Translations under genes and position numbers: made by a program
Part shown: piece after piece, positions 9,505 to 19,200 of the stretch
Numbering within the stretch: position 1 is the stretch's first letter
How the letters are laid out: each line of letters opens with the position of its first letter
The notes under the pieces: generated by a model
What the model was told of the DNA's origin: nothing
Seen by the model: the letters and a program-made list of their open reading frames with translations, nothing else
The model's database searches: none
Assembly: GCA_021154885.1 (NCBI GenBank)
Contig: JAJKHS010000024.1
Location: 1-64,000 of the forward strand
Source: Thermoanaerobaculum sp.
GTDB lineage: Bacteria; Acidobacteriota; Thermoanaerobaculia; Multivoradales; UBA5704
Length of the DNA stretch: 64,000 nt
Direction: 5' to 3'

Positions 9505-9840
9505 GGCTTTTCTTTTCGGAAGAGGCTCACATGGATACGATTGATGGTACCACGTTCCCCAAAGGCGATAGAGCCGGATGCTGCCTCCGGTACAGGTTTC
9601 GGCCCCTCTTTAGAGAGGACACGGACTGGCTCGATTTGTTGAGGGAAGCGGAGATGCGCGCCGGCGCGATACAACAACGGGTCGCCGTCTGCTGCCGCCC
9701 CTTCGGGGCTTGGGGGGTGTGGAGGCTGCGGTACCTAGGGCTGGCGCCCCAGGCTACATGCTGCCGGCCCTTCGGGCCTCTTCATCGAGCTGCGAAGACT
9801 TCAACTCCGAGCGGGTTGACGGCCTCGGCCGTAGCCAACT
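9505..9840. other. intergenic region containing repeat family C
   Basis: The gap between the start of the sedolisin gene and the 3' end of the carbamoyltransferase gene has no credible coding region. It carries the sedolisin upstream region (about 9505-9680) and then repeat copy 2. Confidence 0.6.
9687..9782 (-). repeat. dispersed repeat family C (copy 2, inverted)
   Basis: The reverse complement of this segment aligns along nearly its full length with 3106-3198, by eye about 85% identical. It shares the AGGCCCGAAGGGCCG start, GCATGTAGCCTGGGGCG core and CCCCGAAGGGGCGGCAG end. The two copies are inverted and bracket the sedolisin gene and cupin remnant. Confidence 0.8.
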
Positions 9841-10779
9841 CTACCCTCCGGCCAGGCACCAGTTGAGGACGGCCATGGCGCTCGTCATCTTGTGGTAGGC
9901 CTGCCGGAAGGCGATGCTCTGCGGGCCGTCGAGGACCTCGTCGAGCACCTCGTAGCCGCGCATCGCCGGCAGGTCGTGGAGGAAGACGGTGCTGCCGTCG
10001 GGTTTCGAGACCTCGGCCATGACCGCAGGGGTGACGGTGTAGGGCCGGAACCTGGGGACCCAGTCCTCGTCGGCCTTCTTGACCCCCATGGTGAGCCAGC
10101 GGGTCGTGTACACCGCGTCCACCCCGCGCGGCAGGCGGCTCATGTCGTGGTGCTGCTCGATCTCGGAGCCGTTCGCCGCGGCCGTGGCCCGGACCTCCGC
10201 GATGAAGCCCGCAGGCAGTCCGTACCTCTCGGGCGTGACCAGGGTCAGCCGCATTCCGGGGAGCCGGGCGACGGCCAGGGAGATCGCCGAGGCCGAGTTG
10301 TTCCCCTCCCCCAGGTAGAGCACGTGCAGCCCCGCCAGCCGGCCGAAGTGCTCGCGCAGCGTGGCGAGGTCGGCGAGCGACTGGGTCGGGTGCTCGCTTT
10401 CGCTCATGGCGTTGACCACCGCCATCCGGTCCTGGCAGGCGAGCTCGCGCATCTCCGCCATCGTTTCGTTGGTGCGGATGACGAGGGCGTCCAGATAGTT
10501 GGCCAGGACGCGCGCGGTGTCCGGCACGGACTCGCCGGTCACGATCTGCAGGTCGTTGGGCCCGTAGGTGATGACCTGGGCTCCAAGCTTCAGGGCCGCG
10601 ACGGTGAACGACGTGCGGGTGCGGGTGGAGGTCTTACGGAAGTAGATGCCCACGAGGCGGCCGGCCAAGGGGCGCTCAACCGTCCAGCGCCCCTCGGCGA
10701 TGGCGACGGCGGTTTCGACGAGCGACAGGATCGTTTCCCGATCCAGGTCGGAAATGGAAAGCAGATGCTTGACGAGCAT
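9841..10779 (-). CDS. ornithine carbamoyltransferase-like enzyme with altered amine-substrate motifs
   Basis: A 312-residue aspartate/ornithine carbamoyltransferase-fold protein. The carbamoyl-phosphate site is intact: STRTRTS (51-57) and HPTQ (130-133). The ornithine-binding signatures are not. The usual HCLP loop reads HDLP (268-271), and the TDxWxSMG loop reads TTRWLTMG, losing the Asp and Ser that hold ornithine in classical enzymes. It therefore probably carbamoylates another amine. Beside an SbnB-like gene and an NRPS, 2,3-diaminopropionate (giving 3-ureidoalanine) is the best guess, by analogy with zwittermicin- and viomycin-type pathways. An AAGGAG ribosome site (complement of 10785-10790) supports the start. 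Transcribed divergently from the dioxygenase. A housekeeping argF role is less likely because no other arginine genes are present. Confidence 0.8.
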   Translation of the reverse strand: MLVKHLLSISDLDRETILSLVETAVAIAEGRWTVERPLAGRLVGIYFRKTSTRTRTSFTVAALKLGAQVITYGPNDLQIVTGESVPDTARVLANYLDALVIRTNETMAEMRELACQDRMAVVNAMSESEHPTQSLADLATLREHFGRLAGLHVLYLGEGNNSASAISLAVARLPGMRLTLVTPERYGLPAGFIAEVRATAAANGSEIEQHHDMSRLPRGVDAVYTTRWLTMGVKKADEDWVPRFRPYTVTPAVMAEVSKPDGSTVFLHDLPAMRGYEVLDEVLDGPQSIAFRQAYHKMTSAMAVLNWCLAGG

Positions 10780-10967
10780 GCAGGCTCCTTGCGAAAAATG
10801 TTCAATACGACGCTGGGGTCTGCTATTCTACCCGTCTTCTACAGTGCGCGACTCGACCACTTCGGCGCCGCCTCCGTCTATACTCTGGCGACGGCGTGAG
10901 CAGGAGGCGCTGGACGGCATCCCCTCACCAATGAGGAGGCCGTGTTCCGATCCGAAGGAGATCACCG
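10780..10967. promoter_or_regulatory. divergent intergenic promoter region
   Basis: This 188-bp gap separates the divergently transcribed carbamoyltransferase and dioxygenase genes and must hold promoters for both. Each gene has a clear AAGGAG site (complement of 10785-10790 for the left gene, 10955-10960 for the right). I could not assign -35/-10 boxes with confidence. Confidence 0.45.
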
Positions 10968-12023
10968 ATGAGCGAAGAAGAGACCAGCCGGCCAAGCCTG
11001 CGGAAACCGGGCATCCCCGCCCGCCGGGCGGTCAGTGTGTCACAAGGGGACCTGGTGCAGATGGCGCCGATGAACGAGAGCGGCTTCCCGCTGGTGGCCC
11101 AACCGACGGTCCCCGGCGTCAACCTCGCGGGTTGGGCGGAGGCGAACCGCGACCTGATCAGCGGCCGGCTCGCCCAGCATGGCGGGCTCCTCTTCCGCGG
11201 CTTCGCGATCCCGCGGGTGGAGGAGTTCGAGCATGTCGTCCGGGCCATCTCCGGCGATCTGCTGGAGTACAAGGAGCGCTCGTCGCCGCGCCACGCCGTC
11301 AGCGGCCGGATCTACACCTCCACCGACTACCCGCCCGAGCATCCCATCTTCCTGCACAACGAGAACTCCTATCAGGCGGTCTGGCCGCGGCGTATCTTCT
11401 TCTACTGCTCCAAGGCGATGATGGAGGGGGGCGAGACCCCCATCGCCGACGTGCGCAAGATCTACCAGCGCGTCGACCCCGAGGTGCGGGACCGCTTCAT
11501 CGCCAAGCGCTGGATGGTGGTGCGCAACTACGGCGACGGCTTCGGCCTCCCCTGGCAGGACGTCTATCAGACCGAGGACAAGGCCCAGGTCGAGGCGCAC
11601 TGCCTGAAAAACGGCATCCAGCTCGAGTGGAAGGACGGCAACCGCCTGCGCACCCGTGCCGTGCGCAACGCCGTGGCCAGGCACCCCGACAGCGGCGACC
11701 TGTGCTGGTTCAACCATGCCACCTTCTTCCACATCAGCACGCTGACGCCAGCCATCCGCGAGGCGCTGCTCGACGAGTTCGCCGAGGAGGACCTGCCCAC
11801 CAACACCTACTATGGCGACGGCAGCCCCATCGAGGCCGACGCGCTCGATCACCTGCGCTCCTGTTACCACGCCGAGACCGTCAAATTCCCCTGGCAGGTC
11901 GGCGACCTCCTGATGCTGGACAACATGATGGCCGCGCATGGCCGCGCCCCGTTCAAGGGCCAGCGCCAGGTGCTGGTGGGAATGTCGCACCCGACGACCT
12001 GGACCGACGTGCCGCCGCTCTAG
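10968..12023 (+). CDS. SyrP/TauD-family Fe(II)/2-oxoglutarate dioxygenase (probable beta-hydroxylase)
   Basis: A 351-residue TauD/TfdA-fold enzyme, closest in pattern to the SyrP-like proteins of NRPS clusters (blocks LLEYKERSSPRHAVSG, YTSTDYPPEHPIFLHNENSY, NTYYGDGSPIE). The iron facial triad is visible as H130-x-E132 (HNE) and distal H324 (AHGR); R333 is a candidate 2-oxoglutarate ligand. The HxE rather than HxD form is typical of the clavaminate-synthase-like branch. Relatives such as SyrP hydroxylate the beta carbon of an amino acid held on a carrier protein, so the likely substrate is a residue bound to this NRPS. AAGGAG at 10955-10960 fixes the start. Its stop overlaps that of the convergent SbnB-like gene (CTAG at 12020-12023). 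Confidence 0.85.
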   Translation: MSEEETSRPSLRKPGIPARRAVSVSQGDLVQMAPMNESGFPLVAQPTVPGVNLAGWAEANRDLISGRLAQHGGLLFRGFAIPRVEEFEHVVRAISGDLLEYKERSSPRHAVSGRIYTSTDYPPEHPIFLHNENSYQAVWPRRIFFYCSKAMMEGGETPIADVRKIYQRVDPEVRDRFIAKRWMVVRNYGDGFGLPWQDVYQTEDKAQVEAHCLKNGIQLEWKDGNRLRTRAVRNAVARHPDSGDLCWFNHATFFHISTLTPAIREALLDEFAEEDLPTNTYYGDGSPIEADALDHLRSCYHAETVKFPWQVGDLLMLDNMMAAHGRAPFKGQRQVLVGMSHPTTWTDVPPL

Positions 12024-13051
12024 CCCAGCGGCAGGAAGGAGTCGATGATCGTGCCGCGGCCCGTCTCCAGGGCCCGCTGGCGCGCCAGTTGCCCCACGGC
12101 GAGGTCCAGCACGCCGAGGCCGAACGGGCTGAAGACGGTCACTCCGTCCTCGTCCTTCTTGGCGGGCGAGGTGCCGGCGAGGAGGTCGGCGAGGGTGCAG
12201 CGGATGAAGTTGCGGTTGCCGGTCTGCTGCTCGGCGAGGTGGATCGAGGTCTGGGCGCGGCTGACGTGGTCGGGATCGTCCACCACGTTGTCACTGGCCA
12301 GGATCGCGCCGGCGGTGAGGTCGCGCAGCGAGGTGTGGAGGATCGTGGCGCCGGGCAGGCAGGCCGAGAGGTCGCCGACGTGGGGCTGCACCGCGGTGGT
12401 GGCGAAGGCGATGAGGGGGCAGGTGCGGAGGATCTCGTCAGGATCTTCGGCCACCAGGACCTCGACGCTGTCGTCCCGGCGGACGCCGCGGGCCATCCCG
12501 GCGATGCGCGCGGCCAGCGACTCGGCGCGCTCCCGCTGGAGGTCGAAAAGACGGAAGCGGGTGAGGTCGGGGAGGGTGTGGAGGAGGAAGCGGGCGGTCT
12601 CGAAGTTGATGATGCCGGTGCCGATGAGGCCCGCCGAGCCGGTCGTGCGGCCGCGGCGAAGCTCGCGGGCGGCCAGGGCGGCGCTCGCCGCCGTGCGGCG
12701 GGCGCTGATCAGGGAGCTCTCCAGGATGGCCTCCGGCAGCCCGGTGGTGGCACTGTTGAGGATCAGCACCGCCGAGGCGCGGGCCATCCCCTTCTCCACG
12801 TTGCCCGGAAAAGAGGCGATCCACTTCATGCCGGCCACCCCGAAGCCGTCGCCAAGATAGGCGGGCAGGGCGATGATCCGGTTCCGGTCGTCGTTGGGGA
12901 AGCGCAGGAAGGTCGAGTGCGGCAGCGAGCTCTCGCCGCGCGAGTGGGCCAGATAGGCCCGCGCCACTGCGTCGATCACCTCGAGCTCGCGCCCGGTAAG
13001 GAGGTCGTCCACCTCGCTGCCACGCAGGATCAGGATCTGGTTCTCAGTCAT
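12020..13051 (-). CDS. sbnB: SbnB-like dehydrogenase (ornithine cyclodeaminase family), diaminopropionate biosynthesis
   Basis: A 343-residue member of the ornithine cyclodeaminase/mu-crystallin superfamily. The blocks SLPHSTFLRFP, NRIIALPAYLG, GMKWIASFPGNVEKGM and ISARRTAASAALAA are those of SbnB, the NAD-dependent enzyme that oxidatively splits N-(2-amino-2-carboxyethyl)-L-glutamate into L-2,3-diaminopropionate and 2-oxoglutarate. The dinucleotide site is GLIGTGIIN. I chose ATG 13051 (MTENQILILRG) over the longer frame from 13267 because family homology begins there; the extra 72 residues are low-complexity and would overlap the NRPS start. The usual partner SbnA (cysteine-synthase-like) is not in the window, so the amino acid pathway would need it elsewhere. 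It lies divergent to the NRPS. Confidence 0.8.
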   Translation of the reverse strand: MTENQILILRGSEVDDLLTGRELEVIDAVARAYLAHSRGESSLPHSTFLRFPNDDRNRIIALPAYLGDGFGVAGMKWIASFPGNVEKGMARASAVLILNSATTGLPEAILESSLISARRTAASAALAARELRRGRTTGSAGLIGTGIINFETARFLLHTLPDLTRFRLFDLQRERAESLAARIAGMARGVRRDDSVEVLVAEDPDEILRTCPLIAFATTAVQPHVGDLSACLPGATILHTSLRDLTAGAILASDNVVDDPDHVSRAQTSIHLAEQQTGNRNFIRCTLADLLAGTSPAKKDEDGVTVFSPFGLGVLDLAVGQLARQRALETGRGTIIDSFLPLG

Positions 13052-13230
13052 TGCCCGCCAAGAATGACACAGCCGGCTCGCCGGTGGAATGGTTGCCGCA
13101 GGGTCGGGGCGAAGTGGCCTGATGTCCCGGCCGGCAGCGCCCTTCGCACCTTGTAGGGAGGGGCGGCTCGTGTCGTCTCCTGTCGCTACCCCCAGAGTTT
13201 CTCCCCCGGTCACACCCAGACGTCGATCCG
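13052..13230. promoter_or_regulatory. divergent promoter region of NRPS and sbnB-like gene
   Basis: A 179-bp gap between the divergent sbnB-like gene and the NRPS. I see no strong Shine-Dalgarno before the NRPS ATG at 13231 and no clear operator palindrome. Promoters for both directions are expected here on position alone. Confidence 0.4.
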
Positions 13231-16200
13231 ATGACCGATTCGTTCCCGTCCCACGGCGCCGGTCCACCGTCTCTCGTTGCGGCTCTCCGCGGTCAGGCCG
13301 CCCTTCGCCCCGGACGGCGGGCTTTCACCTTTCTGGCTGACGGAGAGGTGGAGTCCGAGCGGCTGACCTATCGGTCCCTCGACCGGCGGGCCCGGGCGGT
13401 CGCGGCCACGCTGGCGCGGCACGGCGGAGCGGGCGAGCGGGTCCTCCTGCTCTTTCCGCCGGGGCTCGATTTCGTGGCCGCCTTCTTCGGCTGCCTCTAC
13501 GCCGGCGCCGTGGCCGTCCCCGCCTACCCGCCGCGCGCGGAGCGCTCAATCCCTCGCCTGCGGGCCCTCGCCCGCGATGCCGCGCCGCGCTTCGCCCTGG
13601 CGCCGGCCGCCGGTGCCGACCGCCTGCGGCGGGCAGCAGCCGGCCTGCCGGAGCTCGCCGGGGTCGAATGGCTCTCGCTGGGCGAGGGGCGAGAGGAGGA
13701 CTGGCGGGAACCTCTGGCCAGTCCGGAGACGCTCGCCTTCCTCCAGTACACCTCGGGCTCGACCTCGAACCCCAAGGGGGTGATGGTCACCCACGGCAAC
13801 CTGCTCGCCAACGCCCGGGCGATCACCCGCGCGGTCGGGCTCAGCGAGCGCGATATCCTGCTGAGCTGGCTACCGCTCTATCACGACATGGGGCTGATCG
13901 GGATCGTGATCCAGTCGGTCCTGCTGGGGGCGCGCTGCGTGCTGATGCCGCCCACGGCCTTCCTCCAGCGCCCGCTGCGCTGGCTGCGCGCGATGACGCG
14001 CTACGGCGCCACCTTGAGCGGCGGCCCCGACTTCGCCTACGACCTCTGCGTGCGCCGGAGCAATCCCGAGGAGCGGGCCGGGCTCGACCTGCGCCGCTGG
14101 CGAGTCGCCTTCAACGGCGCCGAGCCGGTGAGCCCCGAGACCCTGGATCGCTTCACTCGGGCCTTCGCTCCGGCGGGGTTCCGTGCCGAGGCGCTCTGCC
14201 CCTGCTACGGCTTGGCGGAGGCGACCCTGCTGGTGTCGGTCTCGCCGCCCGGTGCGGCGCCAGCGATGCGGGAGGTGGAGAAGCCTGCGCGCCGGCTCGC
14301 CGGGAGCGGGACGGTCGCGCCCGGGACAGAGGTGGCAATCGTCCATCCCCGCACTCGCCGCCGCCTGGAGGTAGGGCGGGTGGGAGAGATCTGGGTGGCC
14401 GGTCCCCAGGTGGCCGCCGGCTACTGGGGCCGTCCCCGGGAGTCGGCCCGGACCTTCCGGGCGCCGGCGGGGGAGGAGCGCGGGGCCTGGCTGCGCACCG
14501 GTGACCTCGGCTTCCTCGAAGGAAGAGAGCTGTTCGTCACCGGTCGCATCAAGGACCTGATCGTGCTGCGCGGCCGCAACCTCTATCCCCAGGATGTCGA
14601 GCGGACGGCCGTAGCGAGCCATCCGGGCTTCGCGCCGGGCGGTGCCGCCGCCTTTGCCGTGGAGGCGGGCGGCCGGGAGAGGCTGGCCGTCGTCCAGGAA
14701 GTCGGCCGGCGCTTCCGCACCACCGCCGCCGCGGAGGCCATCGCGGCGTTGCGCCGCGCGGTGGCCGAGGAGCACGAGGCCGAGGTCCACGGCGTGGCCC
14801 TGCTCGCCCCGGGCACCCTGCCGCGCACCTCCAGCGGCAAGGTGCGGCGCCAGGCCTGCCGCGAGGGTTTTCTGGCGCGGACCCTGCCCGCGTTGGCTTG
14901 GGACGTGGCGGGTGAAGCCGAACCTTCGGAGTCCTTTGCGGAGCACGGGGTACGCCACGCCGTCGCCCGGTCGCTCGGCCATGATCCACGGGGAGCCGAT
15001 GCCCGCCGGCCGCTCGCCGCCCTGGGGCTCGACTCGCTCGCCGCGGTCGAGCTCCAGCACGCCTTGGAGACCGGTTTCGGGATCGCCCTTTCCCTGCCCG
15101 CCGTGCTCGCCTCGAGCGTGGCAGAAATTGAAGGGCTCGCGAGGACGCTCCGGGCAGGGCGGGTCGAGCCCCCGACCACCGTCCAGACCCGCCCCTACGC
15201 TAAGCCGGCCGAGGTCCCGCTCTCCCACGGCCAGCGGGCGCTCTGGTTCCTGCACCGGCTGGACCCCGAGGGGACCGCCTATCACCTCGCCTTCGCGGCG
15301 CGAGTGCGGTCGAACGTGGACGCGGACCGGCTCAGGGCCGCCCTGGCCGCCCTGGTCGAGCGCCATCCCGTGCTGCGCACGGTCTATGAGGAGCGCGGCG
15401 GCGAGCCCGTCGCCCGGGTACTGGCGGCCGCGCCCGAGGCGTTCGCGGTGATCGACGCCCACGAGCTGGGAGGCGAGGAGCTGCGCGAGCGGGTGGAGGT
15501 CGAAGCGGCGCGTCCTTTCGACCTCGCGGCGGGGCCGGTCCTGCGGGTGCGCCTGCTGCTCGGGCCCGCGGGGCGGCGGGCGCTGCTGGTCGCCGCGCAC
15601 CACATCGCCGTCGACCTGTGGTCGCTGGTGGTGCTGGTCGACGAGCTGGCGCGGCTGCTGGCCGCCCCTGATATTGCAAGGGCGGCGGCGGAGCTGCCCG
15701 CCGCCGGTTCCTGGGCCGCGCACGTGGCCGCTGAGCGCGAACGGCTCGCCGGCCCCGAGGGGGAACGGCTGTGGGCGTTCTGGCACGGCCGGCTGGGGGA
15801 GCGGGAGCTGCCGGTGCTCGACCTGCCGGCCGACCGGCCCCGCCCGGCGGTCGCGCGCTTCCGGGGCGCCGCCCTCCCGCTGGTCATCGGGCCGGAGGTG
15901 ACGGCGGGCGTCAAGGCCCTGGCCGCGGCGGCCGAGGCGACCCTGTTCACCGTCCTGCTCGCCGCCTTCCAGCTCCTGCTCGGCCGGCTCGCCGGCCAGG
16001 ACGAGGTGCTGGTGGGCTCGCCCGCCGCTTGCCGCAGCCGGCCCGAGCTGGCCGATCTGGTGGCCAACCTGGTCAACCCGCTGGTCTTGCGCGGCGGCCC
16101 GGCCGGCGACCCGACCGTGCGGCAGCTCCTCGCCCGGGCCTGGGACGAGCTGCTGGGAGCGCTCGCCCACCAGGACTTCCCGTTCCCGTTGCTGGTCGAG

Positions 16201-19200
16201 CGTCTGCAGCCGCGGCGCGACTCCGCCCTGCCGCCGGTCTTCCAGGCCCTCCTCGCCCTGGAGCGGCCGCACCGGCTCGGCGCGGCGGTCGCCCCCTTCG
16301 TGCTGGGGAGCGCCGGGGAGGCGCTGCAGCCGCTGCATCTGGGACCGCTGGTCCTGGAGCCGCTGCGGCTCGACCTGCCGGGGGCGCAGCTCGACCTCGG
16401 GCTCTACGTCGTCGAGCAGGGCGGCGGGCTCGCCGGCTCGCTGCGCTATGACGCCGACCTTTTCGACGCCGCGACCGTGGCCCGCTGGGCCGGCTGCTTC
16501 GCCACTCTGCTCGCCGGGATGGCGGCGGCGCCTGAGGCCCGGGCGGCGGAGCTGTCGCTGCTCTCTCCGGCGGAGCGGCGCCAGTTGATTGCCGACGTCG
16601 CCGATGTCGCCGACGTCGCCGAGCCGGCGTCCGCGGCTTCACTCTGGGAACGGTTCGCGGCGCAGGCGGCGCGCACGCCGGAGGCCCCGGCGCTGCTCTG
16701 GGAGGTCGGGGAGGTGACCTACCGCGACCTCGCGGCGCGGGCCGGTCAGGTCGCTGCAAGGCTGGCGGACCGCGGCATCGGTCCGGAGGCGAGGGTGGGG
16801 GTCCTCCTGCCGCGGACCCCGGAGCTGGTGGCCGCGATCCTGGGCATCCTCCGCTCGGGCGCCGCCTACGTGCCGCTCGATCCCGCCTACCCGCGGGAGC
16901 GGATCGAATGGATGGTGGCGGACTCGGGAGCCGCGGCCGTGCTCACCTCGAACGACGTCGAGAAGCCCGCGGCAGCCATTCCCGCGCCGGTCGGCGCCGG
17001 GCCCGAGGGGCTGGTCGCGGTGATCTACACCTCGGGCTCGACCGGCCGGCCCAAGGGCGTGGGGGTCGTCCAGCGGGGCGTCGCCGCGCTTCTCGCCTGG
17101 GCGGAGCGGGCCTGCTCCGAGCCAGAGATCGCAGGCGTGCTCGCGGCGACCTCGGTCTGCTTCGACCTCTCGCTGTTCGAGCTGTTCGTGCCGCTGACCC
17201 GCGGCGGGGCGGTGGTGCTGGCGGAGAACGCGCTGGAGCTGCCGCGGCTGCCGGCGCGCGAGCGGGTGACCCTCCTCAACACCGTCCCCTCGGCCGCGGC
17301 GGAGCTGGTGCGGGCGGGCGCCCTGCCGGTCTCGGTGCGAACGGTCTGCCTGGCGGGCGAACCGCTGCCGGAGCCGCTCGCCCGCGCGCTCGCCGCTGCG
17401 GGCCGGCGGGTGCTCAACCTCTACGGTCCCACCGAGACCACGGTCTACTCGACCTGGGCGGAGGTGGGGAGGGCCGCGGGGGCGCCGCCCATCGGCCGGC
17501 CGCTGCCGGGCGAGCGGGTGCTCCTGCTCGACCGCCGGATGCAGCCGGTGCCGCCCGGCGTGCCGGGGGAGATCTGGATCGGCGGCGCGGGGCTCGCCCG
17601 CGGCTACCTCGGGCGGCCGGACGCCGCGGCCGAGCGGTTCCTCCCCGATCCCTGGGGGCCGCCCGGCGCCCGTCTCTACCGGACGGGAGACCTCGCCCGC
17701 CTGCTGCCGGACGGCGAGCTGGCCTTTCTCGGCCGGCTCGACCACCAGGTCAAGATCCGTGGCTTCCGCGTCGAGCCGGGGGAGGTCGAGGCCGCCCTGG
17801 CAGGCCATTCCGAGGTGGCGGAGGTCGCGGTGGGGACCGGCCCCGAGCCGGGTGGCGGGCGGCGGCTCGTGGCCTGGGTGGCGCCGGCCCGTGGGGCGGC
17901 CGGCGACCTGCCCGCGCGGCTGCGCCGCCATCTGGAGGAGCGGCTGCCCGCCTTCCTCGTCCCCGCCGCCTGGGTCGTGCTCCCCGTCCTGCCGCGCACC
18001 GCCAACGGCAAGCTCGACCGCGCTGCCCTGCCCGCTCCCGAAGAGGCGCCGGGGAGCGGCACGGCCGGCCGGCCGCGGACGCCGGTTGAAGAGGTGCTGG
18101 CGGGGATGTGGGCCGAGCTGTTGGGCCGCCCTGCCGGGCCGGACGACGACTTCTTCGCCCTCGGCGGCCACTCGCTGGTGGCGACCCGCCTGGCGGCACG
18201 GGTGCGCGAGGTCCTGAGCGTCGAGATGCCGGTCTCCCTCCTCTTCCGCGCCCCGACCCTGGCCGGCCTGGCTGCCGAGCTGGCGCGGCTGCGCGCCGGG
18301 GAGGAGGGACCGGTGTCACCGCGGCCTGCGCCGCTCGTCACCGTCCCCCGTAGCGGAACGATCCCCCTCTCCTTCGCCCAGCAGCGGCTCTGGTTCCTCG
18401 ACCGCCTGGAGCCGGGGACCCCGCGCTACAACGTGCCGGCCGCCGTCCACCTCCGGGGTCCGCTGGACGCCGCCGCCCTGGAGCGCGCAGTGCGCGAGGT
18501 GGTCCGGAGGCACGAAGCCCTGCGCACTCGCTTTCCCGAAACCGCGGCGGGTCCGATCCAGGAGATCGACGCCGAGCCGGACCTGCCGCTGCCATGGATC
18601 GATCTCGCCGGCCTCCCCCCGGCCCGGGAGGACGCCGAGGCCCGGCGCCTGGCCGCGGAGGAGGCCCGCCGCCCCTTCGACCTGGCGCGCGGACCGGTGC
18701 TGCGCGCCTGGCTCCTGCGGCGGGGAACGGCGGCGCACACCCTGCTCCTCGTCTGCCATCACATCGCGGTCGACGCCTGGTCTCTCTCCCTGCTCCTGGG
18801 CGAGGTCGGGCGGCTGCTGGCAGGGGAGGCGCTGCCCCCGCCCCGTCTCCAGATCGCCGACTTCTCGCTCTGGCAGCGCGGGTGGATGCGAGGGGAGACC
18901 CTGACCGCGCGGCTGGCGTCCGCGCGCCGCCGGCTGGCCGGAGCGCCCGCCCTGGCGCTCGCCACCGACCGCCCCCGTCCAACGGTCCAGACCTCCCGCG
19001 GCGGCCGGCGACCGCTGGCGCTGGCGGCGCCCCTCGCCGCCGCCGTGGGGGAGATCGGCCGGCGGCTCGGCGCCACGCCGTTCATGGTCCTCCTCGCCGC
19101 CTTCGAGGTCCTGCTCGGCCGCCATGCCGGCCAGGAGGATTTCGCCGTGGGGGCGCCGGTTGCCGGTCGCGACCGGGTGGAGACCGAGGGGGTGGTCGGC

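Noticed and set aside
9841-10779. Housekeeping ornithine carbamoyltransferase (argF)
   Set aside because: The ornithine-binding HCLP and SMG-loop motifs are altered and the neighbours are NRPS-cluster genes, not arginine genes.
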